From Cellvibrionaceae bacterium (GTDB lineage Bacteria; Pseudomonadota; Gammaproteobacteria; Pseudomonadales; Cellvibrionaceae): a DNA stretch of 12,313 nt. The stretch lies in NCBI GenBank assembly GCA_021151525.1, contig JAGKXD010000114.1, forward strand, positions 1 through 12,313, written 5' to 3'. The notes beneath the pieces are model-generated. The model saw nothing but the letters and a program-made list of their open reading frames with translations. It did not search any database and had not been told where the DNA came from. Position 1 is the first letter of the stretch, and each line of letters opens with the position of its first letter. Positions 1-6,460 of the stretch are shown in pieces. Made by a program: the position numbers and the translations under genes.

Positions 1-243
1 GCGAACTGGGCGCGGATTACTTTGAGCTGGGCGTTCTGATTTATGGCGAGGCTTTTTATCACGGGAAGAATTAAGTTCGCGGGGAGCACTGCTTTTTTCT
101 GCGGATGACTGCGCTGAATGTCGCGAAGGCCGGCTAGCGTCAGGCTTTTTTGCGCCTGAACCTGAATGTGAACTGCCGGTAGAAGGTTGTGCTGCAGGAG
201 CTTCATTTGCCCCTATAAGCTTTTTGAAAAATTTGCCGATCAA
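1..243 (-). CDS. 5' fragment of a gene with a basic low-complexity N-terminus; possibly an RhlB-type DEAD-box RNA helicase
   Basis: An open frame runs on the - strand from a TTG codon at 243-241 off the left edge of the window, giving about 81 residues. A TAA lies in frame three codons upstream of the TTG, so the start cannot be much earlier, and an AGG about 9 nt upstream can serve as ribosome binding site. The peptide begins MIGKFFKKLIG and continues as a Ser/Ala/Pro/Lys/Arg-rich, strongly basic, probably disordered stretch with no Cys or hydrophobic core. Gammaproteobacterial RhlB helicases often begin with a short amphipathic segment and a basic disordered tail before the Q motif, which is why that family is suggested. 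No helicase motif lies inside the window, so the product is inference. The gene is divergent from the amidotransferase, with a 199-bp spacer. Confidence 0.6.
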   Translation of the reverse strand, partial: MIGKFFKKLIGANEAPAAQPSTGSSHSGSGAKKPDASRPSRHSAQSSAEKSSAPRELNSSRDKKPRHKSERPAQSNPRPVR

Positions 244-442
244 GGTTATTTACCTAGTATTGAAGAACTCTTCCGAGTATACATGATTAGTATGATAATT
301 TGCCCATAAAATAACGCCAAACGACGCAAAAAGCGGCAAACCCCGGCATTAAGCAGGAATTTTTCAATAAAGCCAAGCTTGCGCAGCAATTAGCGCATTA
401 GTTACCCTTTCAGCCACTCAAAACTACCTGCATGGAGCCAAA
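244..442. promoter_or_regulatory. divergent intergenic region with promoters for both flanking genes
   Basis: The 199-bp spacer separates two divergently read genes and must hold both promoters. For the leftward gene, a TATACT -10-like hexamer lies on the - strand at 281-276, about 33 nt upstream of its TTG start. Its -35 is poor at 17-bp spacing, so the call is weak. No convincing promoter hexamer pair was found for the rightward gene. A GGAG ribosome binding site lies 6 nt before its ATG at 443. Confidence 0.3.
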
Positions 443-1132
443 ATGCGCATTCACAGCCTGCAACACGTCCCCTTCGAAGATATCGGCAGCATGCTTCAGG
501 ATGTTCAAGTAAATGACTATAAATTGACCACCACCCACTGGTACAAAGGCGACCGAGCTCCAACCCTGGATAGTTTCGATGTACTCATTGTGATGGGCGG
601 CCCCATGGGCGTTTACGATGACGACATCTACCCATGGCTAGCAGCAGAAAAAGAATTCATTGGCAGCGCAATTGCTGCCGGCAAAAAGATTATGGGGATT
701 TGCTTAGGAGCACAATTGATTGCCTGCGCATTGGGTGCTCAAGTCACACGCAATGCGCACCGAGAAATTGGTTGGTTTCCATTAGAAGTAAATGACGAAG
801 CGCTTAATCACCCAGTAGCCAAAATCTTGGCTGGGTGCGCAAAGGTTTTTCACTGGCATGGCGATACCTTTGCAATACCGCCGCAAGCGCGAGTTATAGC
901 TTCCAGCAAAGCCTGTGCAAACCAAGCTTACGTTATTGATAATCAAATCTATGGATTTCAATTTCATTTGGAAACGACAGAGCAATCAGCAGAAGCTCTT
1001 ATCCAAAACTGCGCAGAAGATTTAGATAACTCAACCTATGTACAAAGCGCTGAAGAAATTATGGACAATAAAGATAATTTTGTTGCGATTAATAAAGCCA
1101 TGAGCGCCGTATTTACTCAACTGTTGAAATAA
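443..1132 (+). CDS. class I glutamine amidotransferase-like protein (GMP synthase GATase-domain family)
   Basis: This 229-residue stand-alone protein has the whole class I GATase fold. The oxyanion segment MGGPMGV is at 51-57, the nucleophile elbow GICLGAQ puts catalytic Cys at 87, an HWHGD motif is at 137-141, and the FQFHLE segment supplies His175 and Glu177 of the Cys-His-Glu triad. Family members remove the amide from glutamine or gamma-glutamyl compounds. With no synthetase domain attached, the acceptor is unknown; stand-alone relatives include gamma-glutamyl hydrolases of polyamine or amino-acid metabolism. The ATG at 443 is supported by GGAG six nt upstream. The gene is the only complete + strand gene here. 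It overlaps the convergent DUF393 gene by 20 bp at the 3' ends, and its likely terminator lies inside that gene. The family is secure; the substrate is not. Confidence 0.9.
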   Translation: MRIHSLQHVPFEDIGSMLQDVQVNDYKLTTTHWYKGDRAPTLDSFDVLIVMGGPMGVYDDDIYPWLAAEKEFIGSAIAAGKKIMGICLGAQLIACALGAQVTRNAHREIGWFPLEVNDEALNHPVAKILAGCAKVFHWHGDTFAIPPQARVIASSKACANQAYVIDNQIYGFQFHLETTEQSAEALIQNCAEDLDNSTYVQSAEEIMDNKDNFVAINKAMSAVFTQLLK

Positions 1133-1547
1133 AACGGTTTAGCAACTCTGGCGAAGGCATAGCGCATACCGCAGATTTCCCCATGAGTTTATAGCGATTG
1201 CGTGCAACCCACAGGTAAAGATTATCACGCACAAAACGCGGCATTATTTTCCATACATACAACCAACGCAAAGGCCAAGATAAATAAGAAGCGATGTGCA
1301 ATACCGCATCGCTTTTTTCGTAAACTTTATCCGCATCCAAAAACAACATACTTTCATGGGTATCCAAAGGCAAACCCAACCACGCTAAAATCGTTTGTCC
1401 TGCGGGTGACTGCACACTGCAAAATTTTAATTTTTGGCGAGGATCATTACGAATCAAAAACAACATATTGCGATTACACAAATTACATACACCATCGAAC
1501 AATACCAATCGCTCAACATTATTTAATACTGCCGGCTTGCTACTCAT
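1113..1547 (-). CDS. DCC-family (DUF393/YuxK-like) putative thiol-disulfide protein
   Basis: The 144-residue protein opens with the family signature LFDGVCNLCN (16-25), placing Asp18 ahead of a Cys21-x-x-Cys24 pair; the family is named for its DxxCxxC. A second conserved region around residues 60-80 (SMLFLDADKVYEKSDAVLHI) and an aromatic, basic C-terminal half (WPLRWLYVWKIMPRFVRDNLY) are also typical. A thioredoxin-like redox role is predicted for the family from the CxxC, but the partners are not established. There is no signal peptide, so it is probably cytoplasmic. The start ATG directly follows the TAA of the upstream transporter gene with no spacer, and a GGAG lies 11 nt upstream inside that gene. 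This arrangement favours coupled translation. The last 20 bp overlap the convergent amidotransferase gene. Confidence 0.88.
   Translation of the reverse strand: MSSKPAVLNNVERLVLFDGVCNLCNRNMLFLIRNDPRQKLKFCSVQSPAGQTILAWLGLPLDTHESMLFLDADKVYEKSDAVLHIASYLSWPLRWLYVWKIMPRFVRDNLYLWVARNRYKLMGKSAVCAMPSPELLNRFISTVE
1289..1318 (+). terminator. intrinsic terminator for the amidotransferase gene, embedded in the DUF393 coding sequence
   Basis: The + strand shows a 10-bp stem with one G·T pair (1289-1298 with 1305-1314), a 6-nt loop and then a T tract at 1313-1318. This is the layout of a rho-independent terminator reading rightwards. It lies 157 nt past the stop of the amidotransferase gene and wholly inside the opposite-strand DUF393 gene. 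The hairpin is seen directly; termination is inferred. Confidence 0.6.
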
Positions 1548-2237
1548 TTAAACTTGTACTCCGAACAAATTTCCTACCACTGCTGTTAAGCCCATTGCTA
1601 TCGCACCCCAGAGACAAACACGCCATGCACCTTTAATAAGATTTGCACCGCCGACCTTTGACGCCAAACCGCCAAGAAATGCCAGTGAAACCAAAGAACT
1701 GACACCAATCGCGATAAGCATATTTTTTTCTGCAACAAGCAACACCACTAACACAGGAATTAACGCACCCACTGCAAAAGTGGCGGCCGATGTTAAAGCA
1801 GCCTGCAGTGGCCGCGCCTGTAAAAATTCAATAATACCTAGTTCATCGCGCGCATGAGTTGCAAGAGCATCATGCGCAGTAAGCTTCACTGCCACTTGAT
1901 GTGCGAGTTCACGATCCAACCCACGTGCCACATAAATTTCTGTGAGTTCACGCAACTCTGCATCTGGCTGCGTTGCCAATTCGTGAGTTTCACGAGCGAT
2001 ATCCGCAGCTTCAGTATCCGCTTGCGAACGCACAGATACATATTCGCCCGCGGCCATGGAAAGCGAACCCGCAACCAAACCTGCAACACCAACCAATAAA
2101 ACAGCATGAGCAGATGTTTGTGCTGCGGCAATGCCCATCATTAAACTCGCCGTTGAAATAATCCCATCATTTGCGCCCAAGACAGCTGCACGCAGCCAAC
2201 CCAGATGTTGAATTTTATGATTCTCACCGTGACGCAT
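1548..2237 (-). CDS. VIT1/CCC1-family Fe2+/Mn2+ transporter
   Basis: The 229-residue protein matches the vacuolar iron transporter family. The first membrane segment carries LGANDGIIST (20-29, with the conserved Asp24), and the second carries GSLSMAAGEYVS (57-68). A hydrophilic helical region (about 70-140) follows, then three more membrane segments (about 145-168, 172-192, 203-225), for five in all. The hydrophilic region carries Glu83, Glu86, Glu94 and Glu97. Their 3-8-3 spacing is that of the metal-binding carboxylates described for plant VIT1. HARDELGI (128-135) is a further family landmark. Members export cytosolic iron or manganese in exchange for protons, so the predicted role is metal detoxification at the inner membrane. 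A strong AGGAGG five nt before the ATG supports the start. It is the first gene of a unit with the DUF393 gene. No Fur-box-like element was recognised upstream. Confidence 0.92.
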   Translation of the reverse strand: MRHGENHKIQHLGWLRAAVLGANDGIISTASLMMGIAAAQTSAHAVLLVGVAGLVAGSLSMAAGEYVSVRSQADTEAADIARETHELATQPDAELRELTEIYVARGLDRELAHQVAVKLTAHDALATHARDELGIIEFLQARPLQAALTSAATFAVGALIPVLVVLLVAEKNMLIAIGVSSLVSLAFLGGLASKVGGANLIKGAWRVCLWGAIAMGLTAVVGNLFGVQV

Positions 2238-2299
2238 AAAAACCTCCTGAGCATGGTTAATAATTTTTAAAATAAAAACTAGCCATATACTAAACCGCC

Positions 2300-2333
2300 A
2301 AAAACAACAATGCCCGCCGAAGCGAGCATTGTT
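2300..2333 (-). terminator. intrinsic terminator of the DUF3617 gene with a UUCG tetraloop
   Basis: Eight perfect pairs (2306-2313 with 2326-2333) continue past one mismatch into three more pairs closing on a loop that reads C-UUCG-G in the - strand transcript, an unusually stable tetraloop. A run of five T follows on the - strand (2304-2300). It starts 6 nt after the DUF3617 stop codon and separates that gene from the metal-transporter unit. Confidence 0.8.
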
Positions 2334-2338
2334 TTACT

Positions 2339-2959
2339 TTATTTAGCTTTGGGTGAAAGCGGTTTTACATCACCACAATCACTCGATAACCATTTACCAG
2401 ATTGCGTGCCCTCAATAGTTTGCACTTTATGATTAAACTCTGTGGTTACTTTTGTAGTGCCTGTGTAGGCCTTATCACTTTGAAACACAATTTGTCCTTC
2501 GCCCTGAACAGGATGCTCACCCTTACACACAAAGGTTGACTTCAATACACCCGCTGAAACTTGGGTAATTTTTTGTTCGCAATTTTCTGATTGCGGTAAA
2601 TCACCGCTGTCAATTTGTGCTTGAGTCACACAGGCTTTTACAACCGTACCATCTTTAGAAAATTGAACATTTTGGACAGCCATTTCCATGTCCTTGCCCG
2701 ACATTTTTACGCCATTCTTAGCCATCATATCTTCCATCATTTTACGCTGCTCAGGCGACATGTTTGCCATTTGTTTCTTCATTTGCTCCATGGCTTTACT
2801 CATTTGCTCTTGCTGAGCGTCTGTAACTGTGCCACGACTACCTTCGTTCAATTTAAAGGTGTGCTCCCACAGCCCCGGTTTCATATCCACATGAATGGCG
2901 TAAGCATTAAGGCTAACGCCCGCAGCTACTAATAATCCTGCCAATGCACCTAGTTTCAT
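2339..2959 (-). CDS. exported DUF3617-family protein, Met-rich
   Basis: This protein is predicted at 206 residues from the ATG at 2959. An upstream in-frame ATG at 2965 touches the AGGAG sequence, whereas the 2959 codon sits six nt after it and is preferred. Residues 1-21 form a signal peptide (KL, hydrophobic core, AYA cleavage motif). The mature protein starts with the DUF3617 hallmark MKPGLWEHTF (26-35). A charged helical segment at about 48-93 contains 12 methionines and a PEQRKMM core. Four cysteines (110, 127, 145, 195) could form two disulfides in the periplasm, and the tail matches the family pattern ending in Gly-Lys-Trp-Leu plus Cys. No biochemical function is established for the family. 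The gene is monocistronic, with its own terminator and a candidate extended -10 promoter. Confidence 0.85.
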   Translation of the reverse strand: MKLGALAGLLVAAGVSLNAYAIHVDMKPGLWEHTFKLNEGSRGTVTDAQQEQMSKAMEQMKKQMANMSPEQRKMMEDMMAKNGVKMSGKDMEMAVQNVQFSKDGTVVKACVTQAQIDSGDLPQSENCEQKITQVSAGVLKSTFVCKGEHPVQGEGQIVFQSDKAYTGTTKVTTEFNHKVQTIEGTQSGKWLSSDCGDVKPLSPKAK

Positions 2960-3222
2960 CGTCATCTCCTGTTGATTTGCAAATTGATAGCAAAGTTGCT
3001 TTCAAACCAGTTCAGAATATACCAAGTCTGCTTAAAACGCAGGTGACCCATCTACAAAATCTCAGCAAAATGTAGACATCCGCTTATACCCCGCCAATGA
3101 ATTGCTACCAGACTGATGCAAGAAGACTCACTTTTCTGAACATTTTATGCATGAACATCTTTGTGCCAATCGCCTCGCTAGGGTTAGGAATTCATTTGAT
3201 TAGCCTGAAGCAAATTAGCGTG
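2960..3222. other. intergenic region upstream of the DUF3617 gene
   Basis: About 260 bp hold no plausible gene on either strand. Its left part has the DUF3617 promoter candidate. A 6-bp inverted repeat TCTACA/TGTAGA with a 14-nt spacer lies at 3051-3076, about 30 bp upstream of that -10, where an operator could sit, but the arms are short. I see nothing convincing between 3077 and 3222. Confidence 0.4.
3016..3024 (-). promoter_or_regulatory. extended -10 promoter element for the DUF3617 gene
   Basis: On the - strand the bases read TGG-TATATT, an extended -10 (TGn plus five of six TATAAT positions). It is about 57 nt upstream of the ATG at 2959. The -35 at 16-18 bp spacing is weak, as is often so with extended -10 promoters. 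Inferred from sequence only. Confidence 0.4.
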
Positions 3223-3256
3223 AAAAAAAAGCCGCTATATTGGAGCGGCCTTTTTT
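3223..3256 (-). terminator. intrinsic terminator closing the fucose locus
   Basis: A stem GCCGCT/AGCGGC (3231-3236 with 3244-3249) with a 7-nt loop is flanked by an A run at 3223-3230 and a T run at 3251-3256. On the - strand it gives a GC stem followed by eight T, just after the SGNH-hydrolase stop at 3262. The flanking A/T runs also make it usable in the other direction, but no + strand gene is near. Confidence 0.85.
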
Positions 3257-3261
3257 GCATT

Positions 3262-4650
3262 TTAATTTTTGAGTAGTTTTAGTAGCGTAGGCTCCATGGC
3301 TTTTGCCCAAATTTCATAACCTTGCTCATTGGGATGTAAAAGATCCGGCATGATGGTTTTTGACAACACACCATTCTCGTCCAAAAAGGCGTTATTAATA
3401 TCAAGGAAAAATACTTTTTTGTTGTCGGCAAATGTCGGAATAATCGCGTTAATGCTGGCGTTAAGTTTGCGTGCCTCACCTTCAGGCTTTTCATCGCGCG
3501 GGAAAATTGCCAACAATAAAATTTTGGTATTTGGCAAACGCTTCTGTAATTCTTCGATATTGCGTTTGATACCTGCCGCTGTTAACTCTGGCTTTTCTTG
3601 ACGATGCCCCGTGTTGTTGGTGCCAAACATTAGCACAGCAACTTTGGGATTCAATCCATCAACTTCACCGTGCAATAAACGCCACAAAACGTTTTCAGTA
3701 CGGTCGCCACCAAAACCAAATGCAACAGCATTGTATTGTGCGTACTTGTGATTCCACACATTAAAACCATCTTTCTCCCAGCCTTGAGTGATTGAATCGC
3801 CGATGAAAATTACCTGCGCATTTTTGTGCGATTTTATTTCTTCTAACTTTTGCTCATGACGTGGCAACCACCAGCTGATTGCCCACCACTCATTCAACAT
3901 TGAAGGCGTTACCGATATGGCTTTGTAATCAGGACAAGTGACATTGGGAGTACCTGATTTATAAATATTAAGATTGGCAATTGAGACCTTGCCTTCACCA
4001 CCAACCTCAAGCGCAAAAGGTAATTTTACGCCGGAAAAATTATCGCCATCTTGCACAAAGCACTTCACGGGAATACTAAGGTGTTGCCAACCTTTACCGG
4101 TAATTTCACGCGCCTCGAACAAATAGGGAAATTTACGTTCGCAATTATTACCTTCGCATTTTGATTTGAAAGCAAAGCCACCTTTTGAAAGATCAATAAC
4201 ACTAAAATCAAACTCGACCACACCCGCTGCTATATAGGCAGAGAGATCAAGAGGCGATTTAGTTTCAAAATTCAGCGCTGCACGCCAACTATCTTTCCAT
4301 GCAAACGTTAATGCATCACCCGTTGCCAGCTTGTCGGTTTTTGTCACAGAAACATCCGCATTAGGTGCGGAAGAATCCGCCACCTTAGGAACTTGAGCAG
4401 CATTCGTTTCCAATACTTGTTGTGCGGCAGGACTCTCAACAACAATTCGGACATTTGGATTCGGTTGAGCTGAATATAAACTCATCCCCTGCATAATTGC
4501 AGAGGATGAATTAATAGCTGCAGGCTTTTTTTCTGCAACTTTCGGACTGGAGTGATGACATGACAACAAAGCCAAACTCGCGCAAGCGATCAGCACCGTG
4601 CGCACAACAAAGGCTTTCTTGTGCACAATTTTTTGTAGTGTATTTTCCAT
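3262..4650 (-). CDS. SGNH/GDSL hydrolase lipoprotein with N-terminal Exop_C-like domain
   Basis: The 462-residue protein begins with a basic n-region and hydrophobic core ending in the lipobox LLSC (28-31), so Cys31 should be lipidated. After a Pro/Ala/Ser linker, residues about 95-230 resemble the galactose-binding-like C-terminal domain of ExoP-type GH3 glucan hydrolases (AWKDSWRAALNFE, LDLSAYIAAGVVEFDF, KGWQHLSIPVKCF). Cys165 and Cys170 may pair. Residues about 250-462 form an SGNH hydrolase: block I GDSITQGW with Ser286, block II FGFGGDRTENVLWRL with Gly314/315, block III FGTNNTGH with Asn345, and block V DLLHPNEQGY with Asp436 and His439. All catalytic residues are present. This subgroup resembles PAF-acetylhydrolase-like esterases found near bacterial glycan-degradation genes, so carbohydrate O-deacetylation is a reasonable inference. 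It is last in the fucose locus, 104 nt after the FAH gene with a hairpin between. Confidence 0.88.
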   Translation of the reverse strand: MENTLQKIVHKKAFVVRTVLIACASLALLSCHHSSPKVAEKKPAAINSSSAIMQGMSLYSAQPNPNVRIVVESPAAQQVLETNAAQVPKVADSSAPNADVSVTKTDKLATGDALTFAWKDSWRAALNFETKSPLDLSAYIAAGVVEFDFSVIDLSKGGFAFKSKCEGNNCERKFPYLFEAREITGKGWQHLSIPVKCFVQDGDNFSGVKLPFALEVGGEGKVSIANLNIYKSGTPNVTCPDYKAISVTPSMLNEWWAISWWLPRHEQKLEEIKSHKNAQVIFIGDSITQGWEKDGFNVWNHKYAQYNAVAFGFGGDRTENVLWRLLHGEVDGLNPKVAVLMFGTNNTGHRQEKPELTAAGIKRNIEELQKRLPNTKILLLAIFPRDEKPEGEARKLNASINAIIPTFADNKKVFFLDINNAFLDENGVLSKTIMPDLLHPNEQGYEIWAKAMEPTLLKLLKN

Positions 4651-4698
4651 AGTTTTATCCGATTATTTTTATAAAATTTTATGGGTAACCCAAAAGCA

Positions 4699-4721
4699 GA
4701 ATTCCCGCTAAGCGGGAATTC
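4699..4721. repeat. perfect 10-3-10 intergenic palindrome (REP-like / weak terminator)
   Basis: GAATTCCCGC and GCGGGAATTC are perfect inverted arms around TAA. The element sits between the FAH gene stop and the SGNH-hydrolase start. In the - strand transcript it is followed after TGC by only four T, so it is a poor terminator. Its GC-rich core near CGC-TAA-GCG resembles that of the longer hairpin at 6403-6443, and both look like dispersed palindromes placed at 3' ends. Confidence 0.65.
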
Positions 4722-4754
4722 GTTGAGCATTTTTTCAATCTATCTATTCAGTAT

Positions 4755-5600
4755 TTAGGCTTGCACTACCGTTTGTTTTTGCGTACCCATACCCTCAATA
4801 CCCAATTCCATTACATCACCCGCTTCCAAATAAAACGGTGGTTTTTGGCCTAGACCTACACCGGGCGGAGTGCCGGTACTGATTACATCGCCCGGTTGCA
4901 AACTCATAAACTGACTTAAGTAATGTACTAAAAACGCGGGGCCAAACACCATATGTTTGGTGGAGCCATTTTGATAAGTTTTGTTATTAACCTTTAACCA
5001 CAAGTTTAAATCTAATGGATTAGGCACCTCATCTTTAGTGACAACATAAGGACCTATGGGACCAAAGCTATCGCAGCCCTTGCCTTTATCCCACTGCCCG
5101 CCTGGGCGCTCCAATTGGAAGTTGCGCTCAGATACATCGTTAATTACGCAGTAGCCTGCAATGTGATCCATCGCATCTGCTTCTGAAACATAACTCGTGT
5201 GTTTGCCGATGATAATACCCAACTCTACTTCCCAATCCAGCTTGGTGGAATTGCGCGGCTTGATTACATTGTCGTTAGGACCGGTGATAGCACTGGTAGC
5301 TTTCATAAATACAACAGGCTCAGATGGCACATCCACACCAGACTCTGCAGCATGGTCAGCGTAGTTCAAACCTATGCAAATAAATTTGCCAACCCTATTT
5401 ACACAAGCACCGAAACGAACTGGTTCCTCAACCAAAGGCAAAGAATCAAGATCGAGCGCGGCGATTTTTTTCAAGCTCTCATTCGATAAAGTTGCACCAT
5501 CAATATCAGCAACAACACCAGATAAATCGCGCACCTTACCTTGCTTATCTAAAATGCCGGGGCGTTCTTGTCCCGCCAAACCGAAGCGTAATAATTTCAT
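4755..5600 (-). CDS. FAH-family hydrolase, probable 2,4-diketo-3-deoxy-L-fuconate hydrolase
   Basis: This 281-residue protein belongs to the fumarylacetoacetate hydrolase superfamily. After an N-terminal cap (1-70), the catalytic fold shows IGLNYADHAAE (76-86), DWEVELG with metal ligands Glu124 and Glu126, INDVSERN with Asp155, KGCDSFGPIGP (174-184) and STGTPPGVG (241-249). Relatives encoded beside an SDR in sugar-acid clusters hydrolyse 2,4-diketo-3-deoxy-L-fuconate or -rhamnonate, the last step that yields pyruvate and L-lactate. That assignment rests on the neighbours, since the family also contains many aromatic-degradation and oxaloacetate-decarboxylating enzymes. The start is the ATG at 5600, preceded by GAG at nine nt; it follows the SDR stop by 23 nt. 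It is cytoplasmic and of usual length. Confidence 0.9.
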   Translation of the reverse strand: MKLLRFGLAGQERPGILDKQGKVRDLSGVVADIDGATLSNESLKKIAALDLDSLPLVEEPVRFGACVNRVGKFICIGLNYADHAAESGVDVPSEPVVFMKATSAITGPNDNVIKPRNSTKLDWEVELGIIIGKHTSYVSEADAMDHIAGYCVINDVSERNFQLERPGGQWDKGKGCDSFGPIGPYVVTKDEVPNPLDLNLWLKVNNKTYQNGSTKHMVFGPAFLVHYLSQFMSLQPGDVISTGTPPGVGLGQKPPFYLEAGDVMELGIEGMGTQKQTVVQA

Positions 5601-5623
5601 GTTTTTTTACTCAATAAATATTG

Positions 5624-6352
5624 TTAATTGCTCCAGCCACCATCAATTACATTGATAGTGCCGGTAGTGAAAGCTGATTCATCACTCGCCAAATAAAGTG
5701 CGAGATTCGCCATTTCTTGCGTACTACCTAAACGCCCCATGGGTTGGCGTGCGACAAAATTTTTGTAGGCAGTTTCGTAATCGCCCGTTGCGTGTAAACG
5801 CTGCTCAAGCGATGGAGTTTGTACAGTACCGGGGCAAATTGCATTGCAGCGAATACCTTGGGTTACAAAATCTGCAGCGACTGCTTTTGTTAAACCAATG
5901 ACAGCAGCTTTAGTCATGCCGTAGGCAAAACGATTGGGCGCACCTTTGATTGAACTTGCCACTGACGACATATTAATAATTGAACCACCACCTTTTGCGA
6001 TCATTGCTGGCAAAAATGTGCGGATCATGCGGTACATGGAAGTTACATTTAAATCGAGTGAGAAATTCCAATCTTTTTCATCGCAATCCAAAATAGTCCC
6101 GTTGTGCACATAACCGGCGCAGTTAAACAAAATATCTATGCCGCCGATTTCTTTTGCTAAAGCGGCGACCTCATCTGAATTTAAAACATCGAGCTTACCT
6201 GTTTCGCAGCCGGTTAAATCTTTTAGGGCTTCGATGTTGATATCAGTTGCAATTACACGTGCGCCTTGTGCTGCGAATAATTCTGCGCTAGCGCGGCCAA
6301 TGCCTTGGGCGGCGGCGGTGATTAGAGCGGTTTTGCCTTGTAGACGGTTCAT
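5624..6352 (-). CDS. SDR oxidoreductase, probable 2-keto-3-deoxy-L-fuconate 4-dehydrogenase
   Basis: The protein is a 242-residue classical short-chain dehydrogenase counted from the ATG at 6352. A TTG five codons upstream is possible but unneeded, since MNRLQGKTALIT is the normal family start. Key features are the nucleotide loop TAAAQGIGR (12-20), Asp37 at the end of the second strand (favouring NAD+ over NADP+), FNCAG (76-80), catalytic Ser130, Tyr144 and Lys148 (YGMTK), CPGTVQTPS (173-181) and the C-terminal IDGGWSN. The sequence strongly resembles the DHRS6/BDH2 subgroup, which includes the bacterial enzymes oxidising the C4 hydroxyl of 2-keto-3-deoxy-L-fuconate. Position between the dehydratase and the diketo-acid hydrolase fits that step. 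It lies 108 nt after the dehydratase gene, with a long hairpin in the gap. Confidence 0.9.
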   Translation of the reverse strand: MNRLQGKTALITAAAQGIGRASAELFAAQGARVIATDINIEALKDLTGCETGKLDVLNSDEVAALAKEIGGIDILFNCAGYVHNGTILDCDEKDWNFSLDLNVTSMYRMIRTFLPAMIAKGGGSIINMSSVASSIKGAPNRFAYGMTKAAVIGLTKAVAADFVTQGIRCNAICPGTVQTPSLEQRLHATGDYETAYKNFVARQPMGRLGSTQEMANLALYLASDESAFTTGTINVIDGGWSN

Positions 6353-6402
6353 GGCTTTTATCTTCAATATTCGTTTAAACAGAAATGAAAAAATAATTTA
6401 GC

Positions 6403-6443
6403 AGGGAGTTGTCATCCTCGCGTAGCGGGGATGACAACTCCCT
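6403..6443. repeat. long intergenic hairpin (REP-like palindrome) within the operon
   Basis: Fifteen perfect pairs (6403-6417 with 6429-6443) extend through one T·G and three more pairs to a three-base loop at 6422-6424, making a stem of about 19 bp. It lies between the large dehydratase gene and the SDR gene. On the - strand a run of six T follows about 10 nt after the stem, so partial termination or 3'-end protection of the upstream message is possible. The core CGC-GTA-GCG is related to the palindrome at 4699-4721. Confidence 0.75.
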
Positions 6444-6460
6444 ATTTAATAGACAAAATT

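Noticed and set aside
809..837. Hairpin inside the amidotransferase gene (AGCCAA/TTGGCT plus CACCC/GGGTG with a 3-nt bulge)
   Set aside because: The only T run (847-851) is about 10 nt past the stem and the structure lies in conserved coding sequence, so it is not a convincing terminator in either direction.
1202..1636. A 144-codon open frame on the + strand opposite the DUF393 gene and the end of the transporter gene
   Set aside because: It is antisense to two clearly conserved genes, contains the + strand terminator, and its translation has no recognisable motif. It is a shadow frame.
4671..4682. ATAAAATTTTAT palindrome before the SGNH-hydrolase gene as an operator
   Set aside because: It is a simple A/T palindrome in an AT-rich leader with no second copy seen in the window. 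It could be part of a weak promoter, but no paired -35 was convincing.
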